Assembly: GCA_945906715.1 (NCBI GenBank)
Contig: CAMDRK010000120.1
Coordinates: forward strand, 1 to 7,607
DNA length: 7,607 nt
Source: Nitrospira lenta
GTDB taxonomy: Bacteria > Nitrospirota > Nitrospiria > Nitrospirales > Nitrospiraceae
Reading direction: 5' to 3'
The notes under the pieces are model-generated. The model was not told the DNA's origin. It ran no database searches and worked only from the letters and a program-made list of their open reading frames with translations. Both the position numbers and the translations under genes were made by a program. This document shows, in pieces, positions 4,643-7,607 of the stretch (positions are counted from its first letter, which is position 1; every line of letters starts with the position of its first letter).

Positions 4643-6016
4643 ATGACTGAAGACTGGGGCGCAATTCTCGTCGTCGATGACGATGCGGAAATGCGGGAAC
4701 TGGTCCACGATGTGCTCAAGGATCGTGGACATCAGGTTACGACAGCAGGAAGCGGACAAGAGGCCTTAAAGCTGTTGGCCGAGCAAGACTGTGCCGTTGT
4801 GGTGACGGATTTACGGATGAAAGGGATGCAGGGGACGGAGTTGCTGGTGGAAATCAGGCGTCTCTATCCCGATATCGGAGTCATTCTCATGACAGGCTTC
4901 GGGTCGGTGGACACCGCGGTCGAGGCCATGAAGCGGGGCGCCAGCGACTACTTGACCAAGCCGGTGAAAAACGATGAGTTGGTTCGTGTCGTGGAGCGGT
5001 CTATCCGCGAAGCATCGCTTCGACACGAGGTGAACCGGCTCCGGCGCGAGGTCCACAAGGAGTACAGCTTTCACCACATTATCGGCAAGAGCAAACCGAT
5101 GCAGGAGATCTTCGATCTGATCCGGCGTGTGGCCGATAGTCCGACGAATCTCTTGATCACCGGCGAGAGCGGAACCGGCAAGGAGTTGGTGGCCAAGGCG
5201 ATCCATTACAATAGCGATCGCAAGAATGCGCCCTTTATCCCCGTCAACTGTGCCGCCATTCCGGAACAGCTGCTCGAAAGCGAACTGTTCGGCCACATGC
5301 GAGGTGCCTTCACCGATGCGAAGGCGGATAAGCGGGGCCTCTTCGAAGAGGCACAGAAAGGCACGCTGTTTCTTGACGAGATCAGCGAACTTCCGCTGAT
5401 GCTGCAGGCCAAGATCTTGCGCGCAATCCAGGAAAAAGAGATTCGCCGCGTGGGGGCCAACAGACCGACCGCCGTCGATGTGCGCATTATTGCGGCGACG
5501 AACCTGCATTTGACGGAAGAGGTTAAGGCAAAGCGCTTCCGGGAGGACTTGTACTACCGGCTCAATGTGATCGAACTGCGCTTGCCCCCCTTGCGTGAGC
5601 GCCGCGAAGATATTCTGCTCCTCGTGGATTCGTTCATGAAGAAGTGCGCGGCCACTCGCGGGAAACAGATCCAGGGCGTGAGTGAATCTGCAATGGCGAT
5701 GTTGGTGGACTACGCCTGGCCGGGTAATGTGCGTGAATTGGAAAATGTGATCGAGCGGGCTGTCACGCTCAGTCGAAGCGAGCAGATTGTTCCGGACGAT
5801 CTCCCGGTCACGATTCAAGGAGCCCGTGGCGATCGGCGCGTGCTCGACGATGCGGCTGAACGGACCCTGCCGCTGGACGAAGTGGAGAAAGAGTACATCC
5901 TCAAGATTCTCGAAAAGACAGGCGGCAATAAGTACCAGGCGGCCCACATGCTCGGAATCGATCGCAAGACACTCTATCGGAAGCTGGGCGAGATCGAGGG
6001 GAAGACGCCGGCGTGA
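4643..6016 (+). CDS. NtrC-type sigma-54-dependent response regulator
   Basis: The 457-residue product has the full three-domain plan. The receiver (about 8-122) has acidic residues D12-D13, phosphoacceptor D56, T84 and K106. The AAA+ sigma-54 activation domain (about 145-380) has Walker A GESGTGK (174-180), the sigma-54-contact loop GAFTDA (221-226), Walker B TLFLDE (241-246), FREDLYYRL with R300 and R306 as likely arginine fingers, and WPGNVREL (359-366). The Fis-type helix-turn-helix lies at about 418-452 (GGNKYQAAHMLGIDRKTLYRKL). When phosphorylated it should form a ring, hydrolyse ATP and open sigma-54 holoenzyme complexes from enhancer sites. All catalytic elements are intact. AAGGAG (4631-4636) supports the start. 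It overlaps the kinase gene by four bases (GTGA), so the two are translationally coupled and are the obvious cognate pair. Subfamily and regulon cannot be told. Confidence 0.96.
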   Translation: MTEDWGAILVVDDDAEMRELVHDVLKDRGHQVTTAGSGQEALKLLAEQDCAVVVTDLRMKGMQGTELLVEIRRLYPDIGVILMTGFGSVDTAVEAMKRGASDYLTKPVKNDELVRVVERSIREASLRHEVNRLRREVHKEYSFHHIIGKSKPMQEIFDLIRRVADSPTNLLITGESGTGKELVAKAIHYNSDRKNAPFIPVNCAAIPEQLLESELFGHMRGAFTDAKADKRGLFEEAQKGTLFLDEISELPLMLQAKILRAIQEKEIRRVGANRPTAVDVRIIAATNLHLTEEVKAKRFREDLYYRLNVIELRLPPLRERREDILLLVDSFMKKCAATRGKQIQGVSESAMAMLVDYAWPGNVRELENVIERAVTLSRSEQIVPDDLPVTIQGARGDRRVLDDAAERTLPLDEVEKEYILKILEKTGGNKYQAAHMLGIDRKTLYRKLGEIEGKTPA

Positions 6017-7098
6017 GCCAAGAACTATCCGATAGCGAGCAACAGTTTCGTCTGATTGTGGAGGCTGCTCCCAATGGCATGCTGTTGGTTGATGAGCGTG
6101 GGACTATTATGATGGTGAATGCCTCCGTACTCCGCCAATTCGGCTACGAGAGGGACGAATTGCTCGGCAAGTCGGTCGAGATGCTCATTCCCGGGCCGTC
6201 TCGATTCGGTCACCGGCAGCACCGAGCCGGGTTCAGCAAGGCGCCTGAGACACGATCGATGGGGGGCGGACGCGAGTTGTTCGGCTTGCGGAAGGACGGG
6301 AGTGAAATTCCTGTTGAAATCGGACTCACGCCGATTCAGACGGCCACAGGGATGGGGGTGCTGGCGTCGATCTTGGATATTACTGAGCGCAAATGTTTGG
6401 AGATACGACTCCGACGGGCTGAGCGGTTGGCGGAGCTGGGCACGTTGGCGTCCGGCATGGCACACGAGATCGGCACGCCGATGAACGTGATCCTCGGGCG
6501 CGCGGAATATTTGCTCAAACGCACAGCCGATGAAGGGATGAAGAAGGGCCTTGCCACGATTGTCGCGCAGATCGAAAGAATCACCAAGGTCATGAACCAG
6601 CTCCTGGTCTTTGCCAGGCGGAAGCCTCCGGATCGGCAGGTTGTCGATCTCGGTGAGATCGTGGAGGATAGCCTGGAGATGTTCCAGGAGCGGATGGCTC
6701 ACGGCTGCATCACGGTGGAAAAGACGATCGAAGCGAATATGCCTTCTATCCATGCCGACCGAGACCAGCTTGTCCAGGTGCTGATCAATCTCGTGATGAA
6801 TAGTCTTCATGCCATGCCGGAGGGGGGGAGGCTCGGGCTGAGCCTCCATCGAGAGAACAGGCATGTGCGCCTTGGGGTGTCCGATACAGGCCACGGGATG
6901 CCGGAAGAGATTCGCTCGAAGGTATTCGAGCCCTTTTTCACGACGAAAGATTTCGGGAAGGGAACCGGTCTAGGTCTCACGGTCGTGAAGGGTATCATCG
7001 AGGAACATGGCGGGACTATCGCTGTGGAGAGTGTCGTCGACAAGGGCACGACGTTTTGGATCCGACTCCCTCTTGAGGAAGCCCCATTGAAAACGTGA
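6013..7098 (+). CDS. Soluble PAS-domain histidine kinase, NtrB-like, partner of the NtrC-type regulator
   Basis: The 361-residue product starts at GTG 6013, overlapping the regulator stop (GTGA); AGGGGAA lies about nine bases upstream. A PAS domain spans about residues 8-125 (FRLIVEAAPNGMLLVDERG, DITERK at its end). The dimerisation domain has the H-box with phosphoacceptor H151 (GMAHEIGTPMN). The ATPase domain has the N-box (N259, N263), G1 box DTGHGMP (291-297), F-box FEPFFTT (305-311) and G2 box GTGLGL (317-322). No transmembrane segment or signal peptide is present, so it senses a cytoplasmic cue or a partner. The PAS ligand is unknown; there is no heme or flavin signature that I can see. 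It should autophosphorylate and pass phosphate to D56 of the regulator. The stop codon lies at the start of a GAGGCGTAAGG repeat tract. Confidence 0.95.
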   Translation: MSQELSDSEQQFRLIVEAAPNGMLLVDERGTIMMVNASVLRQFGYERDELLGKSVEMLIPGPSRFGHRQHRAGFSKAPETRSMGGGRELFGLRKDGSEIPVEIGLTPIQTATGMGVLASILDITERKCLEIRLRRAERLAELGTLASGMAHEIGTPMNVILGRAEYLLKRTADEGMKKGLATIVAQIERITKVMNQLLVFARRKPPDRQVVDLGEIVEDSLEMFQERMAHGCITVEKTIEANMPSIHADRDQLVQVLINLVMNSLHAMPEGGRLGLSLHRENRHVRLGVSDTGHGMPEEIRSKVFEPFFTTKDFGKGTGLGLTVVKGIIEEHGGTIAVESVVDKGTTFWIRLPLEEAPLKT

Positions 7099-7236
7099 GG
7101 CGTAAGGGGTGAGGGGTAAGGCGAGTGCTGAAACTTGAGAACCAGATAGACAAGACAGACGAGATAGACCAGACTAACCTTCATCTGCCTCGCCAGCTCT
7201 CTAACGCCTCAGCCTTAACCTCAGCCTCAACCTTCC
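7095..7236. repeat. Inverted pair of GAGGCGTAAGG-type repeats flanking an AGACAGACC tract
   Basis: The left tract (7095-7125) is built of degenerate GTGAGGCGTAAGG/GTGAGGGGTAAGG units and contains the kinase stop codon. The right tract (7203-7236) carries CCTCAGCCT twice and reads as a degenerate inverse of the left. Between them, 7140-7177, lies an AGATAGACAAGACAGACG tract of the same type as 4513-4622. The layout could fold as one large imperfect stem and act as the operon's 3' end. Confidence 0.5.
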
Positions 7237-7258
7237 GATAATGCGTCTGGCGCTCTAT

Positions 7259-7310
7259 CTGTTGCAATCTGCGACAGCAGCGGGTTGCCATCTGTTGCAA
7301 TTTTCATCAG
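7259..7310 (+). promoter_or_regulatory. Two tandem 19-bp dyads 33 bp apart, candidate enhancer for a sigma-54 activator
   Basis: Site 1, CTGTTGCAATCTGCGACAG (7259-7277), has 8-bp arms with seven exact pairs and one T-G. Site 2, CTGTTGCAATTTTCATCAG (7292-7310), has the same left arm and a right arm complementary at six of eight positions. The 12-bp string ATCTGTTGCAAT is repeated exactly at 7257 and 7290. A 33-bp period is about three helical turns, so both sites face the same side of the DNA. This is the usual design of NtrC-family enhancers. The binding protein could be the regulator encoded at 4643-6016, but that is inference. Confidence 0.5.
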
Positions 7311-7415
7311 GCCTTGGCGCGTTTCCAGCCTCCACTCAGTTCATTTCCAATGAAATCTCAAGCAAGTTGGCTTAGTTCTGGAATTCATCCTGTCCCGTCG
7401 GCGAGATGGCCAGGC

Positions 7416-7431
7416 TTGCACGGGTTGTGCA
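7416..7431 (+). promoter_or_regulatory. Weaker sigma-54 promoter candidate upstream of the edge response regulator
   Basis: TTGCACGGGTTGTGCA matches 10 of 12 defined positions of TGGCACG-N4-TTGCW, but the first G of the conserved GG is T and the first T of TTGC is G. The expected start near 7443 would be about 142 and 175 bp downstream of the two dyad centres and 83 bp before the next start codon. The string also contains an exact TGCAC/GTGCA inverted repeat, so it may be an operator instead. An alternative, TGGCGCGTTTCCAGCC at 7315-7330, keeps GG and GC but fewer other bases. Confidence 0.3.
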
Positions 7432-7460
7432 TTCCATCCCTGCAGAGGGCGAAGGTTCAT

Positions 7461-7509
7461 CTAGTCTGTCTGGTTCACCCAAACAAACCAGTCAACAAGA
7501 GAGACCAGT
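7461..7509. repeat. AGACAGACC-type repeat tract, inverted, before the edge response regulator
   Basis: The left half CTAGTCTGTCTGGTT (about 7461-7475) carries the motif on the minus strand. The right half (about 7484-7509: AACAAACCAGTCAACAAGAG and onward) carries a degenerate plus-strand form. CTGGTT and AACCAG can pair across a short loop. As at 4513-4622 it lies a few bases before a response-regulator gene. Confidence 0.5.
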
Positions 7510-7525
7510 TATAGTGGGGCAATTG

Positions 7526-7607
7526 ATGGCACAGGGGATGACGCAGGATAGGAAACAAGCGGTGGTGCTCATTGCCGAAGATGATCGGGAGATGCGGAGT
7601 CTCCTCT
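7526..7607 (+). CDS. Response regulator, N-terminal fragment, runs off the right edge
   Basis: Twenty-seven residues are visible. VVLIAEDDREMRSLL is the first strand and acidic cluster of a receiver domain, with the paired aspartates that bind magnesium. The rest of the receiver and any output domain lie beyond the window, so the type of regulator is unknown. The start is uncertain: ATG 7526 has GTGGGG about seven bases upstream, while ATG 7538 in the same frame has AGGGG directly against it; I prefer 7526. A 427-bp region with enhancer-like dyads separates it from the kinase gene, so it probably has its own promoter. Confidence 0.8.
   Translation, partial: MAQGMTQDRKQAVVLIAEDDREMRSLL

Larger units (their letters stand above)
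7099..7525. other. Intergenic region between the kinase and the edge response regulator
   Basis: These 427 bp hold no credible gene. The first half is repetitive (7095-7236). The middle carries the tandem dyads (7259-7310), and the right half carries the weaker sigma-54 candidate (7416-7431) and another AGACAGACC tract (7461-7509). The order enhancer, promoter, repeat, start codon suggests a separately regulated gene at the right edge. The length and dyads argue against simple readthrough from the kinase operon. Confidence 0.55.

Noticed and set aside
4498..4719. Minus-strand open frame with a VCLVCLVYSVCSVCLV run that looks like a hydrophobic repeat protein
   Set aside because: The run is only the translation of the AGACAGACC repeat cluster, and the rest overlaps the start of the regulator gene.
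4811..5947. Long open frame of 378 codons on the minus strand inside the NtrC-type gene
   Set aside because: It is a shadow of the regulator gene, which has every family motif on the plus strand. The antisense translation shows no domain and no plausible start context.
6025..6894. Open frame of 289 codons on the minus strand inside the kinase gene
   Set aside because: The plus strand encodes an intact PAS histidine kinase here. The antisense frame is an effect of codon bias in GC-rich DNA.
7314..7514. Plus-strand frame of 66 codons before the edge regulator
   Set aside because: It starts at TTG without a ribosome-binding site and ends in the repeat-derived LVCLV string. The region is better explained as regulatory DNA.

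Overview
The window looks like a piece of a GC-rich Gram-negative chromosome. Lipobox and Sec signal peptides point to periplasmic and outer-membrane proteins. The gaps carry degenerate AGACAGACC-type, CTCAGAAC-type and GAGGCGTAAGG-type repeats, a style I associate with Nitrospira (Nitrospirota). That assignment is an inference from style, not a search. No rRNA, tRNA, CRISPR array, transposase or replication origin was seen.

Left part (1-2600). A minus-strand gene running off the left edge encodes the N-terminus of an exported formylglycine-generating-enzyme (SUMF1-like) protein. A 450-bp repeat-bearing gap follows. Next comes sodC, a Cu/Zn superoxide dismutase lipoprotein with all metal ligands, a hairpin in its leader and a strong stem-loop after its stop. 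Beyond it lie a probable frameshifted remnant of a small lipoprotein and a His-rich exported protein that probably binds metal.

Middle (2600-4640). Two small multi-pass membrane proteins of unknown function read rightward. A BamE/SmpA-like lipoprotein reads leftward. The second membrane gene and the lipoprotein converge on a 144-bp element with inverted arms and nested REP-like hairpins, a probable MITE or BIME whose left end contains the membrane gene's stop codon. The divergent region that follows carries a 13-bp palindrome, a good sigma-54 -24/-12 candidate, two leader hairpins and an inverted AGACAGACC repeat cluster.

Right part (4640-7607). An NtrC-type sigma-54-activating response regulator overlaps by 4 bp a soluble PAS histidine kinase. 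A gap follows with two tandem 19-bp dyads 33 bp apart, resembling an enhancer for a sigma-54 activator, and a weaker -24/-12 candidate. The 5' end of another response regulator begins at the right edge. The simplest reading is a cytosolic signalling cluster in which the kinase phosphorylates the NtrC-like protein, the operon may be autoregulated through sigma-54, and the edge regulator is a further partner or target. The input signal and the regulon cannot be read from this window.
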